Notes: generated from the sequence alone by a model not told the origin. 64,000 bases of DNA from Acanthochromis polyacanthus (GCF_021347895.1 NC_067116.1:42355628-42419627); one strand, 5' to 3'. Positions 1-11,659 are shown, numbered from the stretch's first letter. Translations and numbers: made by a program.

Positions 1-560
1 TCAGTTCTTAAAGTTCCTGAAAAATAGCTTAATTTTTATTTACATTTCCTTCTATATTATTGTGACGTGGTTCAAAAACATCATGAGTTGACTTTTGCAT
101 TATCAGTGTTTTTGTTAATGTGAGCTCAAAGATGGAACTTTTCCTGCCAAGTTCACTTTTTTTCCCCTTAAACTCATCCATAATCAGAAGCTATTTGAGC
201 TACCCGTCCCCTTTTGCAAATACTGAATAAACAACATGATGACAAATAACAGAGAAAATTTCAGGCTTTTATTTTTAATAGTTCTTGAGATATTGTCTGT
301 CAAATATCAACGAGCGGAGAAAAAAATGCTGAAAATGGGCTGACGGCAATTTTTAAACAATTTGTATCTTTAAAAACATTTGACACGTGAAGCTAAAATT
401 TGCCAAATATCTTTAGAAATATCCATATTTATTGCTGCAAGGAGTTTGGGTGAATCAAAGATGGTCAAGCAGAATTTGTTGTATAAAAAAATGATGATTT
501 GAGATGAACAAGCCCCTGCATTAATAAGAACATTACATAAAACTTCAAAAGCGCTTTCAA
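1..560 (+). repeat. Dispersed AT-rich repeat (family A), copy 1, cut by window edge
   Basis: This stretch shares an ordered series of phrases with 6890-7560 and 59737-60240, for example 'ctcaaagatgg', 'catgatgacaaataacag' and 'tttcaggcttttat' followed by 'atagttc'. All three read in the same direction. I see no open reading frame, terminal inverted repeats or tRNA-like head, so I cannot assign a class. The left end lies outside the window. Confidence 0.6.
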
Positions 561-1080
561 GACACTCAAAGATGCTTTACAAAGTAGACAGATAATTAAA
601 GTAGTCAGTGCATTTAACTAAGGGTAGGAAAAGTTATTTCCTTTTTCCGCTTCCATGGAAACGTCACCATAAGTTTACAGCTAGCCAGTAGGAAAAAGGT
701 TTTGTATCCGCTGTCATGTTAGAAATATGCTGTCATTTTTTTTTCTTCCTTGACAGTGAAAGACATGTTGGACAGATTTATTTTTTTCCACAATGCAATG
801 GAATAAATCTACCAAAAGCCCTAAAAAGTCCTATTATTTGTAAGTCATGGCGGCATTTCCACAACAGTCATCTCTTAACTTTTCCTTTACAGCCAGCATG
901 AGGCGAATGTTTGCAAGTATCCACAACAGTAAAACCAAAAACCTTAAAATTGCTCCTTAAATAAATTAATGAACGTAAAGACGGCAGAATTTTTCATTAA
1001 GTCGGTCACAGCTGACCTTGCCAGCAAGTAGATTTCTTGCGATATTTGTGAGTTCACAAATCTCTCAAGAAACCATCTTG
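561..1080. other. Non-coding stretch, nothing recognised
   Basis: AT-rich unique-looking sequence. The short open frames on both strands have no recognisable protein similarity, and I see no repeat ends. Confidence 0.4.
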
Positions 1081-1084
1081 CTCC

Positions 1085-1215
1085 GCTCCCGCCTTCACTT
1101 TTCGTACAGCACCAAGTTGGTTCGCGGCCAATCACGCAGCAGTATTCGTGTGTGGGGCGGGATATCCGGGTGTGACAACAACACCAAGCGCCAGTAGATC
1201 AAAACAAACACGGCA
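1085..1215 (+). promoter_or_regulatory. CpG/GC-rich promoter-like segment before the RecQ-like fragment
   Basis: Composition changes abruptly from AT-rich to GC-rich. A CCAAT pentamer lies at 1128-1132 and a GC-rich 'ggggcggga' about 25 bases later, roughly 60-90 bases ahead of the ATG at 1216. No TATA box is evident. A relict promoter carried with the helicase-like fragment is the simplest reading. Activity is unproven. Confidence 0.4.
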
Positions 1216-1410
1216 ATGGAGGACAACGATCGTGTAGATGCTGCTATTAAGTCAGTTTTAGCTGAATCTCCTATCGCTTGTTTGAAGGAAGAACAACGAG
1301 AGGCGCTTTGCGCATTTCTGGATGGTAAAGATGTTTGTGCTTTTTTATCTACGGGTTTTGGTAAGAGTTTAATCTACCAATTGGCTCCGCTCGTTGTGAC
1401 GACATATTAA
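1216..1410 (+). pseudogene. Truncated RecQ-like helicase N-terminus (relict)
   Basis: The 64-residue frame contains a RecQ-family N-terminal signature. 'LKEEQREALCAFLDGKDV' resembles the region just before the Walker A motif, and 'STGFGKSLIYQLAP' matches a RecQ-type motif I (compare TGGGKSLCYQLP in classical RecQ). The frame stops right after the 'LAPLVV' segment. Helicase motifs Ia, II (DEAH) and III-VI, RQC and HRDC are not found in any frame over the next 1.5 kb. RecQ enzymes unwind DNA 3'-5' using ATP; this fragment could not. It may derive from a multicopy, possibly transposon-linked, fish helicase-like family. That origin is inference. No downstream exon could be identified. Confidence 0.6.
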
Positions 1411-3019
1411 AGTTTGCCGCAATTGGCTAAAAACAAACCTGTCAGAGGCGGGACATACTGTTGCATTGTCCAATCCGTGCCTCTTTCCTCCGAACGGATT
1501 TACATGGAGCGGTCCCAGATTGATATTGTGGAGTACTATCAAGTACTACACAATTATTAATTTGGCTATTGCCAGGTTAGGTCACAGCTGTGGGTTTATC
1601 ACAACAGGCGACCGCTTTCACTTCCCCATCTTCTATCAATATAAAAATATCGATCAGTGCAGCTTTAAAGTAAAAAAGAGAGATGAGCATGCAGAGAAAC
1701 AGAAATGTGATTCCTGCTGTGTTTGACAGTTCTGGTCTGTTTCTGCCTCCCACATACTTTATTTATACGTTCAGCTCCTCCCTTACAATCCATGACTTCC
1801 TCCTGGAGCTCATGGGGACGATGCAGTATTTTTCCTCTGCCAGGTTTAGATGGCACAGAGGAGCTGTCTAGTTTAATATTCTGTATTTGTGGATGCTGTT
1901 ACTGCTAATTCAGGGAAGAGGAGAGACATGAGCAGAGGAGGAGGAAGCCTGGAGATGGGATTTGAGGTGGGAGGACATCATTAACAGGACTTTGGGTTTG
2001 TTCGAGGAGCAGAAGTGTCACATTACTGAAGTGAATTATGTGATTAGAAGGAATCATGAGGGAAGGAGGGAATATTAGGTGGTGGAGATGCCCTGATGAC
2101 TGAAAATACTGAGAACTTCAGTCAGAGGGAAGCCTGGAGGGTCATGTTGATATTTTTATCATCTCAATCATCACTCAGGATCCACAGATGAAATGTGTGT
2201 CCAGTTATCCCGATGGAAAACCACAAACGATGGAATATGGCCTAGAATTAAGGGATTCGCACCAAAAACAAACAGGGTTTTGATTGATCAGGACCCTCCA
2301 CTCATTCCATAGCAGGTAATTCTTCTGCCAATCATCCATTTTTAACAGCTTTTTAAGGGTTGGCTCATTGTGGCAGCAGCTGGTTCTTCCAGACATCCCT
2401 CTTCCCAGCAACGTTTTGCAGCTTCGCCTGGTGGATCTTGAGATTCTCAGGTCAGATGAGATCTGTCATGCCTCTAGTATGCTCTGGATGCTGGTTTCTT
2501 TTCCCAATTGCACAGAAATCCTCCAGATGTTCCAGACGTTGAATCACCTCAGCTGGCTCTTTAGTCAAAAAGGACTCAGAGCGCCTGTCTCTAGCTCTAA
2601 TGGTACTCATCCACTGAATCCATAATTTTAACACTTCCTGTTTGTTGTCTATGTAAGCAGCCATGCAATGCATTGTTTTAACGTTACAATACATTTCAAA
2701 AGACATGGCGTTGTGATACCCACTGAACATGTGCACACAATTCAGCTCTAAGCTTCAGTTTTCAAATCAGGGTCATCCAGTCACCACTAAATGTTTCAGG
2801 AAACTTCAGAAAAAATGATGATGATGTAAAATGAAGAAAGATTCACCATTTGCATGACTTACTTATCACCATAAATGTTTTCAGGAGCATTTTTCTATTA
2901 ACTGTTCTAATAGTAAAAGTGAAAGTTTCCACATGAGGCACCATGTTGGTGCAGTTTGAACATTTGCATTGGATTCCACACATACCAGTTATTTATTGTG
3001 ATGCTGAAAAGTTTCACGA
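1411..3019. other. Non-coding; possible relict repeat around 2.2-2.75 kb
   Basis: No gene is recognised. On the minus strand of about 2200-2740, broken open frames run end to end as in an old coding relic, but I could not match them to a known family. The rest looks like ordinary intergenic DNA. Confidence 0.3.
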
Positions 3020-3462
3020 TCATCGAGCATCCAGTGTTGGAAAGCGGCACAACCTCTCGCATCTAAGAACACCTTTGTAGATACATACCATAAGACTGAG
3101 ACCAGCTACAAGACAGAGGAAACCCAATTTTATTCTCTCAGGCACTACCCAGAACTCATGACTATTGGTATGAGTTTGAACAAAGACAGACTGGTATATC
3201 GTGAGTTTCGCCTTCTGGCTGAGCTCACGCCTCACTCCAACAGTCCGGTAAAATGCTCACATTATTTCTGATGCTGCACCAATCCATCTGTCCATCTTTG
3301 TTCCAACTTCCTGTCACTTGTGAACAGGGCGTTGAGATACCTAAACTCCCATAGAGGGATCACTGGAGGTTCTGACTCTTGCGGTCTTGTAAAATTCCCC
3401 CCAAAAAACGAGGTTCCTAAAGCGGGCACGATCCTCTCCACGAATAGCAAGACTGGACACAA
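3020..3462 (-). mobile_element. Non-LTR retrotransposon (LINE) reverse-transcriptase remnant
   Basis: Two minus-strand frames carry degenerate pieces of the C-terminal part of a teleost LINE reverse transcriptase. The segment starting 'EFRYLNALFTSD' matches the usual 'EFKYLGVLFTSDG' block. The segment 'RRELSQKAKLTIYQSVFV' followed by 'ELW'-type and 'VAGLSL' blocks matches the following thumb and connection region. The order is correct, but a frame shift separates the blocks and there are internal deletions. No endonuclease domain or catalytic YxDD motif remains. It is a dead 5'-truncated copy. The clade (RTE/Rex-like) is not certain. Confidence 0.7.
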
Positions 3463-3574
3463 GAGGCAATCTCGTCCAACACTGGAAACATCTTTGACTT
3501 TGCGCCAAGATTATAAAATCTCTCAGATTTGCATTACTTTGTTTTTAACTGGCACATATGTCATCTGAATACAT

Positions 3575-3935
3575 CACCAACTAGATGAGGCCTCAGTAGA
3601 TGGCAGAACCACGCCCATGCATGATACTCTGTATCAATTTTGATCATCCTACGTATATCCCTTCCTATACAAATGATGCAATATGCAAGAAATGTGCTAA
3701 GTGACCCCTGTGACCTTGACCTGCTGACCTGTAACTCCACAACTGAGCAGGGGACCTTAGACCGATCTTCAGTGCCAAGTTTGATTATCCTGACTTCAGC
3801 ACTTGCAGAGATATCTGAACGGACATACACACATACACACTTACCCAGCCAGCCAGATACCGAAGCAAATGCAGTAACCCCGCTGACATACACGTCAGGC
3901 GTGGTTAATAACAACAAAACCAGGGATTTCAATGA
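3575..3935. repeat. Dispersed fish repeat with 'tgaccttgacctgctgacct' core
   Basis: The segment contains a TGACCT-rich run at about 3711-3732, then 'aagtttgattatcctgac' and 'gagatatctgaacggacata', ending in a CA-rich stretch. This combination resembles a widespread teleost interspersed repeat. I see no terminal inverted repeats or coding potential. Assignment is from memory of similar sequences only. Confidence 0.45.
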
Positions 3936-6889
3936 ATTTCACCTTTAATTAAAGTTTGTCACACAGATTTACACAGTAACCAGTGGTTGTAGCATCACAG
4001 TATAAAAGTTTCTACCTGCACAGTTCAGAAAACACAACAAGAACAGCAACTGCACTTCCACTGGTCACCTACATCTGGAGAGAAATCAAAGAATTCAGGA
4101 TCAAGTAACGGACCGGCACTTTTCAGCTTCATTTTTCAGAGTGAACCTGTCAAGACAGGAAGACTTGAGAAACACCAGCATATGTACAATATAATAATAA
4201 TTTAAAAAAACAGGTCTGAACAAATAGAAAGTGACTAAAGTAAATGCCAATAAAACACAACATCCAACAGACTGCTTCTCTCACACATGCAGATATCGAT
4301 GTTCTTCTCATTTCAAACGCTATCAGTCAGGCCTCTGCTGTGGATCTAATTAAACAGCGATTGAGTGCAGAAATATACAGATTGATTTCCACCACAGCAG
4401 CAGCCTGGGTAATGGGAAAGTTAATTCTGGTAAGTTAATTCTGGTAATTGGTCTATAGATCAAATAAAGGTTAACATTCAAACCAGACACACTCTGTGTG
4501 TATCCACAGTTCTCACAGTTCCAATCCTGGTCACTTTTATTGTATCAAACACCAACAACGGGTAGAAAAAAAAACGTGTCTAACAGTTACGTTATGATAT
4601 CAAAACACCATTTAAAAGAAGGGTTGCCATTTTTGGAAAGCAGTTGCACATAACTCCAGTTAATGTCAAACTAATCCATTAAAACTGAACCTCTGTCATG
4701 CTTTAAAAATGGTGCTTCTGTACAAACTCCATCCTGAAATGTCGACTATACAGAGGATCGACCTTTTGCTTTGTTTTTTAGGTCACAACATGCTATTTTT
4801 TGGCAGCATCGGGCATTTTAGTTCAATATTTCCTTTCAGATTTGACTCCATCTGACAGTTTTGAGACTATTAGCCGTCTCGCGAGGTCACCGACTGTATT
4901 TTTGCAGCTGCTTTTGGATTTGTTTTTGTCTTTTCTGATCATTTTAAACAAACAGCAAGGGGCAAAAGACAGGAGACTGAACTGTCAGCAACTGGGCTTA
5001 TCAGGAATCACCACCTCTAGTTTCCAGTTTAATATAGATCATAGAAAGACAACAACAAATAATTATTCCAGGAAAAAAAAACAGAGTCTGCTGATTTATA
5101 TTTATTCATTCATAGCATTTACTTTAATGCTATGAATACTGTCAGAGCTTTTCCAACATCTTGAGTCTAATAACTTCTTAAGTACGTCACATAAAATATG
5201 TTTACATCCACTACAGGTGTCCTAATGAGAAAACTAAACCGGTTTCTTGTTTCCTTTTTATATCACCAACTTATATTATTGAATTCAACAGTAAAACTGC
5301 AGCAGTTCAATGTCGATGACAGTCATAGAAACAATCATTGGTACCCTGGATGTCTTCTAACAGTTCACCAGAGAAAACTTTAAAAAAGTGCATTTCTGGT
5401 CAACTTTCAGGACTCATATCAGCATTTTAGATAAATGTTTGGTCAGAACAAGTTATAGTCTATGAAAGGTGTCATGTTGTCTATGTTTTGATACCAGATC
5501 ACCCTCTAGACATCATTCCATCTGTGTCAAAATATTTTTGAAATACAGGCATATTTTAACCCTGCACTCTGAGGGCCTATAAAATATTCATAGACTGAAG
5601 GTAAAGTTTAGCATGGATTCATTAAATATACTAAAGTTAGTGTTACATAAAAAATCTGCTGATTCTGAGGAGTTCAGAGGGAAACTTTTTTCAGATTTGA
5701 CTCCAAAGTTATTCAACTGATTCAACAGATCCTTCTGTTACTGCAGCAGTGATGCAACCTTTTGCTGGTAATGAAACCGGCCAGAGAGATCTGACCTTAT
5801 TAAATAATCTCTCTGTGGGTTTTGGTGAGCTTGTTAAAAAGAATAAAGTTCAAGAAACATTTAAAAACTTTCAGCTACGAGAGATTTTTACTGATAAAGT
5901 TCTGCTTAGGCCCATTTTTAAACCTGTAAAGAGGCCACGGTCCCACTGAGGACAGCATTATCTGTGTTGCCTTTCATTTTCAGCCTGCACTCAAACTGCA
6001 AAACAAACAGTTATAAAATCAGGACGCAATCAAACAGTCTTCACAACACATCTCCCAGAGAAACATCTGCAGCAAATCCTCACCTAGAATCACAGACTTG
6101 CACAAAAGAACCCACTTAAAATTAGTTACTGACACCACTGAAGCACTTTGACCATGCGACTCGGTAACAATTCAGGAAGTTTGAATAAAATCTACGACGA
6201 GCAGGCACTGTCAGCAGGGATTAGAAGTCACACCGAAACAAACCGGTGTCAGTGTGTGTGAAGCATACAGAGCACATCAACAGCGCTGCTACAAGTGAGC
6301 TACAAACACCAGGTGAGAGTTAAGTCCTTTGGCACAGCGTGTAAGAAAACCTCCGTAATTTGCATCGCTCTGATCTCTCCGACTTCTTTTCTGTCTGAAG
6401 CACTTGAGGCTGTAATTCCTCCTAATTCCTCAGGACAGCGGAGTAGACCGTCAAAGCACATAATACCGTTTTCTTCGTCGCCTCGTTTCTCGTGTTTCTT
6501 TTCTCGACATCCTTCGTTAAACATCATCGTCTCTCATCAGCACGTCTCACTCGCTGGTGCATAATTGGCTGACAAATGTGGTTTTATGTACAGTCATTTC
6601 AAACCACTGGAATGCTTTTTTTTTTTTCCTTCTTTTACAAAATACTACATAGAAAAGTAACAACTCTGGACAAAATCATGCCAATCAGAACATACATTCT
6701 GTGTCTCACACACACAGTAAGGCTTTAGGGTTTCATTAAACTTTGTCATGCAAACACCAGTGACGTGTTCAGGTCATGCAGCTGGTTCCCACTGCGACAC
6801 CAGTCAGCTCTAATCCCCTCTTACAGACATTTAACACATTTACATGCGCACAAGACTTTGCCAGCAGAGTCATTGCATCTCAGATCATC
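3936..6889. other. Intergenic, nothing recognised
   Basis: AT-rich unique-looking sequence with only short chance open frames, the longest being 111 codons at 4800-5135 with no recognisable domain. A 15-base direct duplication ('aagttaattctggta') occurs at about 4418-4446. No promoter, RNA gene or transposon end was recognised. Confidence 0.4.
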
Positions 6890-7560
6890 TCTGCTCAACC
6901 ATCTCTGATTAGCCTGAGCTTTTCATGGCATAAAATGTGGATATTAATGAAGATATTTGTGAGGTTTTAGCTTTTAACATATCATCTATTTTGAGAATTA
7001 TTCTTGAAATTCCACAACTTTCCGTCCTTTCTGCTCTATCAGGTAACTTTTTTGTAATTTTTGTGACCAAGAATTTTGTATTAACAAATATTGTACAAGG
7101 TTTTTTTTTGACATGCAGCTAAATACGGTTCAGAAAATATCACTAGTTGACTTCTGCATTGTTAATTTTTTGGTTATTATATGCTCAAAGATGGGGTTTT
7201 TCATTTTTCAGCTCAACCATAATGACAATTTTTTGAACTACTTGTCTTGCAGATTCTAAATGAACGACATGATGACAAATAACAGAGAAAACTTCAGGTT
7301 TTAACTGTAATAGTTCCTGAAATAATGTTGCTAAAACAGACTCAAATTTCAGCGCACAAAAAACATGCTAAATATATGTTGATGGGCATTTTTTAAAAAA
7401 CAAAAATCTCAGAAAGCACTTGATATATCTAAAAGTCTAGATGTTTGATGATATCCTCTTATATAGTCATAGTTTATGATTAAGAACTAAAGTTTCAAGC
7501 AGATTTTAGATGGTCGAGCAGAAGGTGTTTGGTGATTTTTAGATGGAATAACCCCCGATA
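6890..7560 (+). repeat. Dispersed AT-rich repeat (family A), copy 2, most complete
   Basis: This is the longest uninterrupted copy. It begins near 'ctgctcaaccatctctgattag', which is also seen at about 58110. It contains 'tttttgtgaccaag' (also near 59760), 'gacatgcag', 'atgctcaaagatgg', 'catgatgacaaataacag' and 'atagttcctgaaataatg'. The unit is about 670 bp. There is no coding capacity and no clear inverted termini. Confidence 0.6.
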
Positions 7561-9044
7561 TAGATTAAGGCAAAAGCCTGCTTGCATAAATAGACAGTTA
7601 AATTGAGTTCACATAGAAAGAAAAGGGACTTTTAACAACATTATTTCATGTCCTGTTGCTAACAAAAATAAACCAAAAAGGAGTTAAAGCAGCAGTTGGG
7701 GCATGATGTGAAGTGTACAGCTCACTTCTTTAAAAACGATACACTTCAGCTGAAAAAACAAAAAACAGAGAGACATCGGTACATTCTTAGACTGATCCAA
7801 ATCTAGATCTGTGCAGATTACGGTTATGTAACAAGTGTTTTTTAGTGATGCGGGGTGGAAAGGAATTTTAAACGTCATGTGACCGCCTGTAATGCATTGT
7901 TGCTGTCGGGAATCTGCACAAAAACCAGTCTGACGAGATTTAATCACATCAGCAGGCTGCGGTCGGAGCATCATTTCATCCATCAAAATGAACGTGTGTG
8001 TCAAATTATTGAATATATGAATGCTCTCATCTATACTGCTGACATTTTATAACCTTGCTGCTCCACGTTCATTAACTCTGGGCCGGGTTTCATGCCATTA
8101 CAGACATAACCGGCGGCTATTAAAGATATTAAAAATCCCAAATGCACCTCGCACCGCATAAAATCTCATCAAGTCATTTCTGGTTATAATTGAGTTCTAG
8201 AAACTAGTTTTATGTGAAGAAATCAGCACGTACACTAAGAATATTGGTTTGCTGGGATGTTTAAAGATCATCCTAGTAATATGAGTGTTGCACTGCAAAC
8301 AGTACAGACAAAAAACTTGAAAAGAAGCTGATTTGCACGAGAAATTTTTCTTATTATACACATGTTAGTGGAAGAAAAGTGAAATTTAAAGCTACCCTGT
8401 GGACACTTTGACCACTAGTAGTGCTACTGAGCAATGTTAGAAGATGTTTTGTTTATAAGAAGCGTCCAAATTCACATTTTGCTGGTGATTTCATTCAACA
8501 AACACACTAAGAGGCATCGATAAAGATGTTCGGGTATTAACACGGTGGATTTTGATGACTCAGTATAAAGACAGCTGCTTTGTTGCTTTACAAGGGAACT
8601 CCACAGGGCAGCTTTAAGCACAAAATCAAAGGCAGGAAACTTATTTAGCAGTACATATGAGCTCTCATGGTGGCAGCAGCCTTGATTAATCATATTCTAT
8701 TTGTATGTCAGATGTGCATCCTAATGCGGCTGCTCCGTTTGTCCCTCGCCATCCCTCTGCAGGAGGCGGAACGTGGTGGCTTGGATCAAAGGGTCATTTG
8801 CACATCAGGACACCGAGACGCTTCAAAGCTGATTCACAAAAGCGTCTCTGAGCCCGACACGGTGCAGATGATGCAGAATCGCAACCGCCGCTGCAGATTT
8901 CTGTGGCGGTACGATAATAAAACGGTGGCGCAGACGAGGACTCGGAAACAGGCCGATGCACAGGTATCGTCCCACCTTTGAACCAGACCCGGAGGGGGGT
9001 TGGCAGGGAGACGCGTTCAGAAAGAAAAAAACCTTTCATCTGTT
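7561..9044. other. Intergenic, nothing recognised
   Basis: No repeat ends or coding similarity were recognised. The 104-codon frame at 8667-8981 has no family resemblance. The right part may include distal 3' UTR or downstream flank of c2cd4c. Confidence 0.35.
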
Positions 9045-9062
9045 GCTGCAGAGCCCAGCTTG

Positions 9063-9068
9063 GTTTAA
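9063..9068 (-). terminator. Possible poly(A) signal ATTAAA for c2cd4c
   Basis: This is the first ATTAAA/AATAAA-type hexamer I find on the minus strand downstream of the c2cd4c stop codon, about 280 bases away. It would give a short 3' UTR ending near 9045. No transcript evidence is available. Confidence 0.3.
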
Positions 9069-9349
9069 TGAGCTTTCATTATTGAGAGACGGAGCCAGGG
9101 GAACGTAGATCCTTCATCTGTCCGTCAAGAGATGGTATTTTTTCAGCTCCAAGATTAAACCACTCTTCCTTATATGAACTGGTTTAACTTCTTGGAAACG
9201 CTTAATTTTCTCCCCCTTTATATTTATATTCACCTATTCTGGTAGCTGGAATAAAGAACAGAGTGTATAGAAAGCAGTGCAAACATGTAATGTAACTTTC
9301 AGTCTGAATCCTCCGTTTTTGCCTCCTCTGACCTCCAGCTGCTCCGGAC

Positions 9350-10612
9350 TTAAAGCCCTGACAGCAGCTTGTTCAGAGGCACCTCTCGCTCCCCCAGCAG
9401 TGTGTCCCTCTTCAGGCTGGTGCCTTTGTTCACCACCTTGAACTTCACCGAGAGCTTCTTCACCTGAATCGAGCTGATCGAGTCGAAGAAGAAGTCCTCG
9501 TTGAAGACGGGGTTGCGGCTGTTCTTGATGATGTTGCTCCGTTGCTTCTGCAGCTTTCCGGGGTTCAGGTAGACGGACACGCAGCAGTTGATGCTCTTGA
9601 TGTCGAAGTGCTTGTCGTACAGACTTTCGGCCGCCAGAACACGGATGAGCAGGCGGGAAGTGCCGGAGTCGTAGTTGACGCTGATCCGAACCGTCCCTCC
9701 CTTGTGCAGGTTGATGGTGTGCTCTCGATGGAGGCCGTGGTCGGACGCTCCTGCGCCGCCGTGAAGGGACGGGACCTGGAGCCGCCGCTGGACGTTGGGG
9801 CTCGGTTCGGCCGAGCTGCACTCGTCGGTGGAGAGGGAACTGTGGCGGGCGAACGTCCGCTTGGCTTTCACCACTTTGGCTTGAGTCTCGTGGGTGAAGA
9901 TCTTGAGCAGGGATGCTGATCGAGACAGCAGAGGAGAGCTGAAGGGGGACGACTCGGCTGATGAGCAGGTGTCGCTTTCTCCACCGCTGAAGTATCGATA
10001 CGGGTTCATGTGGGACGTGTTGAAGTCAGCCGGGTTCAGGTGGTTTCCGCCGTCGCTGCTTTTGCTTCCGGTCTTCCTCTGAGTGTTCGGGGAAGTGATG
10101 GGACTGGTGTGCTCGCAGTGGAACAGCGACTCTTTACGACGAGTGTGGGGGCTTTCCTTCAACGTCGCAAAGCCGTAGGACGTCTGGGTCTTGGGGACGT
10201 ACGGCAGCGACATGGCCGTCTGCGACTGGGGGTCTGCGTTGGTGTCTCCAGCCACAACATCATCAGCACTCTCTATCTGGATGATGTGGCGGTTTGCAGC
10301 TCTCAGTAAGTTCTTAGTGTCTCCTGCAAGCTTGGCCACAAGCCTCGGGCTTCTGGGGCTTCTGGGGCTGCTAATCTTCTTGCCGCTGCCGATGGTTTGC
10401 TCGGAGGTGGACGGCTGCAGCCCCTGTTTGGGCTTCACGTTGGGGATCTCAGGTTCTGGGGGGCAGCTGACCAGCTTCGGAGGAATGAAAAAGTCGGGGA
10501 TCTTGTCTGGAGTGAGGACGTTGCTGTAGGCGACGCCTTTCTTGTCCCCGTTGTCTCCCTGTCGCAGCATGCTGGTCTCCACCGACCCGCGGATCTTATC
10601 CAGAACCCACAT
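9350..10612 (-). CDS. c2cd4c: C2 calcium-dependent domain-containing protein 4C
   Basis: The single coding exon encodes 420 residues, close to the usual length for the family. The N-terminal 'YSNVLTPDKIPDFFIPPKL' block (about residues 29-47), a central 'AMSLPYVPKTQTSYGFATL' and 'SPHTRRKESLFH' region, the 'RYFSGGESDTCSSAESSPF' block and the C-terminal 'KLQKQRSNIIKNSRNPVFNE' and 'KRDTLLGE' blocks all match C2CD4C. The C-terminal ~115 residues form the C2 domain. Where calcium-binding C2 domains have a loop-3 DxD motif, this one reads VVNKGTSL, so calcium binding is doubtful (inference). I chose the Met of MWVLDKIRG rather than an in-frame Met 18 codons upstream, because a good splice acceptor lies between them at 10635/10636. 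Family members have been described as nuclear proteins of endothelial and endocrine cells. The upstream intron and promoter are listed separately. Confidence 0.95.
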   Translation of the reverse strand: MWVLDKIRGSVETSMLRQGDNGDKKGVAYSNVLTPDKIPDFFIPPKLVSCPPEPEIPNVKPKQGLQPSTSEQTIGSGKKISSPRSPRSPRLVAKLAGDTKNLLRAANRHIIQIESADDVVAGDTNADPQSQTAMSLPYVPKTQTSYGFATLKESPHTRRKESLFHCEHTSPITSPNTQRKTGSKSSDGGNHLNPADFNTSHMNPYRYFSGGESDTCSSAESSPFSSPLLSRSASLLKIFTHETQAKVVKAKRTFARHSSLSTDECSSAEPSPNVQRRLQVPSLHGGAGASDHGLHREHTINLHKGGTVRISVNYDSGTSRLLIRVLAAESLYDKHFDIKSINCCVSVYLNPGKLQKQRSNIIKNSRNPVFNEDFFFDSISSIQVKKLSVKFKVVNKGTSLKRDTLLGEREVPLNKLLSGL

Positions 10613-10635
10613 GGTCCCACCAGACAGTGGGAAGC
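10613..10635 (-). other. c2cd4c: 5' UTR part of c2cd4c exon 2, with acceptor site
   Basis: On the minus strand, 'cacctcctccag' precedes the exon: a pyrimidine-rich acceptor giving an exon that starts at 10635, 23 bases before the start codon. It pairs with the donor at 11527/11528. Splicing is inferred from sequence only. Confidence 0.65.
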
Positions 10636-11527
10636 CTGGAGGAGGTGCAGTCAGGTGTGTCTGCAATTAATAACACACATGGGTGGGGAGGAGGGTGAAT
10701 GATCAGAGGAGAGTCGCTCCACAGGGAGAGGATAAAAATAACACCTGAGTGCTGTAGTGCTGGAGCCAGCCTGTGATTAAACCACAAGCAATTACAGGAT
10801 TAAGACTGAGTAAAATGGAAAAAGCACATTTCTAGAACGCTGAATCTGAGCTTAACTTTTAGAGATATCGACTGAAGAACAAAATGTCTCAGTGGATCGA
10901 AGCACTTCAGCTTCAAAAAGGATGTATTTTTTAAGAGCTCCAGTTTATTTTAACACATCTCAAAAGGCAATAAAGAGAAATCTTGGAAAGAAATCAACCA
11001 GAATTCAACTATACTGAACTAATTTATGTCAAATTAAACAGAACTAGTTTTAAAACAGCTTGGAAAACATTAACAACAACAAAGAATCTCTGGTTCTTTT
11101 TTTTGTTATTCTGTCCTTGATGTGAATATATCTTCATGCTCATATCTTATCTTGAATTTAAAGTCAACATTTTTAATTTTTGCCACATTTCTGAGCTACA
11201 CCTTCCAAAAAAAGAACAGTTTATGATTATAGTAGAGCTTTTCACGGTGAAACATACAGAAAAAAACATTGTAACAGTTGAATTTCAATCTTTCTGAGGT
11301 TGTTTCTAACATCAGAGCATTTTATCATCTTTCTGTTTCTTAAGGAGACGTGAATTGAATTTTAAGCGCAAAAGTTGAATCCAGTTCAACAGGTGCCTGA
11401 ATGTTTCCTCCTGTTGCGCACAAGTCCGTTTCCAAAACCTCTGAAATTTAACTGCAACTGAAATGTGGGAACACCACACTGCTCCTGTGTGTGTGTGTAA
11501 GTCCATCAGTAATGATAAAATACTCAC
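10636..11527 (-). other. c2cd4c: Predicted 5' UTR intron of c2cd4c
   Basis: An 892-base AT-rich interval between a consensus donor (acat|gtgagt) and acceptor (ctcctccag). No repeat or coding segment was recognised inside it. Confidence 0.6.
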
Positions 11528-11600
11528 ATGTGTACAGGAAAAGACGCGCTGCTCCACATCCACTCCTGCGCTAACAGGTGTCTGCGCCCTCAGACCGTCT
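11528..11600 (-). other. c2cd4c: Non-coding exon 1 of c2cd4c
   Basis: GC-rich sequence between the TATA box and a strong splice donor (GTGAGT at 11522-11527 on the minus strand). The start is set at about 25-30 bases downstream of the TATA box, so the right edge is approximate. The exon has no in-frame path into the C2CD4C reading frame that would be needed for the protein. Confidence 0.6.
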
Positions 11601-11624
11601 CCGCTCTGCAGCTCCAGTCGTGCG

Positions 11625-11658
11625 TTTTATAGACGCCACGGAGCCGCCGCGGACCAAT
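11625..11658 (-). promoter_or_regulatory. c2cd4c: c2cd4c core promoter: TATA box and CCAAT box
   Basis: On the minus strand CTATAAAA occupies 11625-11632. An inverted CCAAT (ATTGG) occupies 11654-11658, about 25 bases further upstream. The CCAAT-TATA spacing is short compared with many promoters. The surrounding sequence is CpG-rich. A TATA promoter suits a gene with tissue-restricted, inducible expression, unlike the CpG-only promoter of cdc34 in this window. Confidence 0.75.
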
Positions 11659-11659
11659 A

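Noticed and set aside
4800..5135. 111-codon plus-strand frame
   Set aside because: AT-rich low-complexity C-terminus, no recognisable family.
10613..10666. Upstream in-frame ATG of c2cd4c (starting MQTHLTAPPP)
   Set aside because: A splice acceptor lies between it and the conserved start, and the extra residues are not family-like, so the segment is mostly intronic.
9234..10702. Several 60-195-codon frames on both strands
   Set aside because: They are shadow frames of the c2cd4c coding exon.
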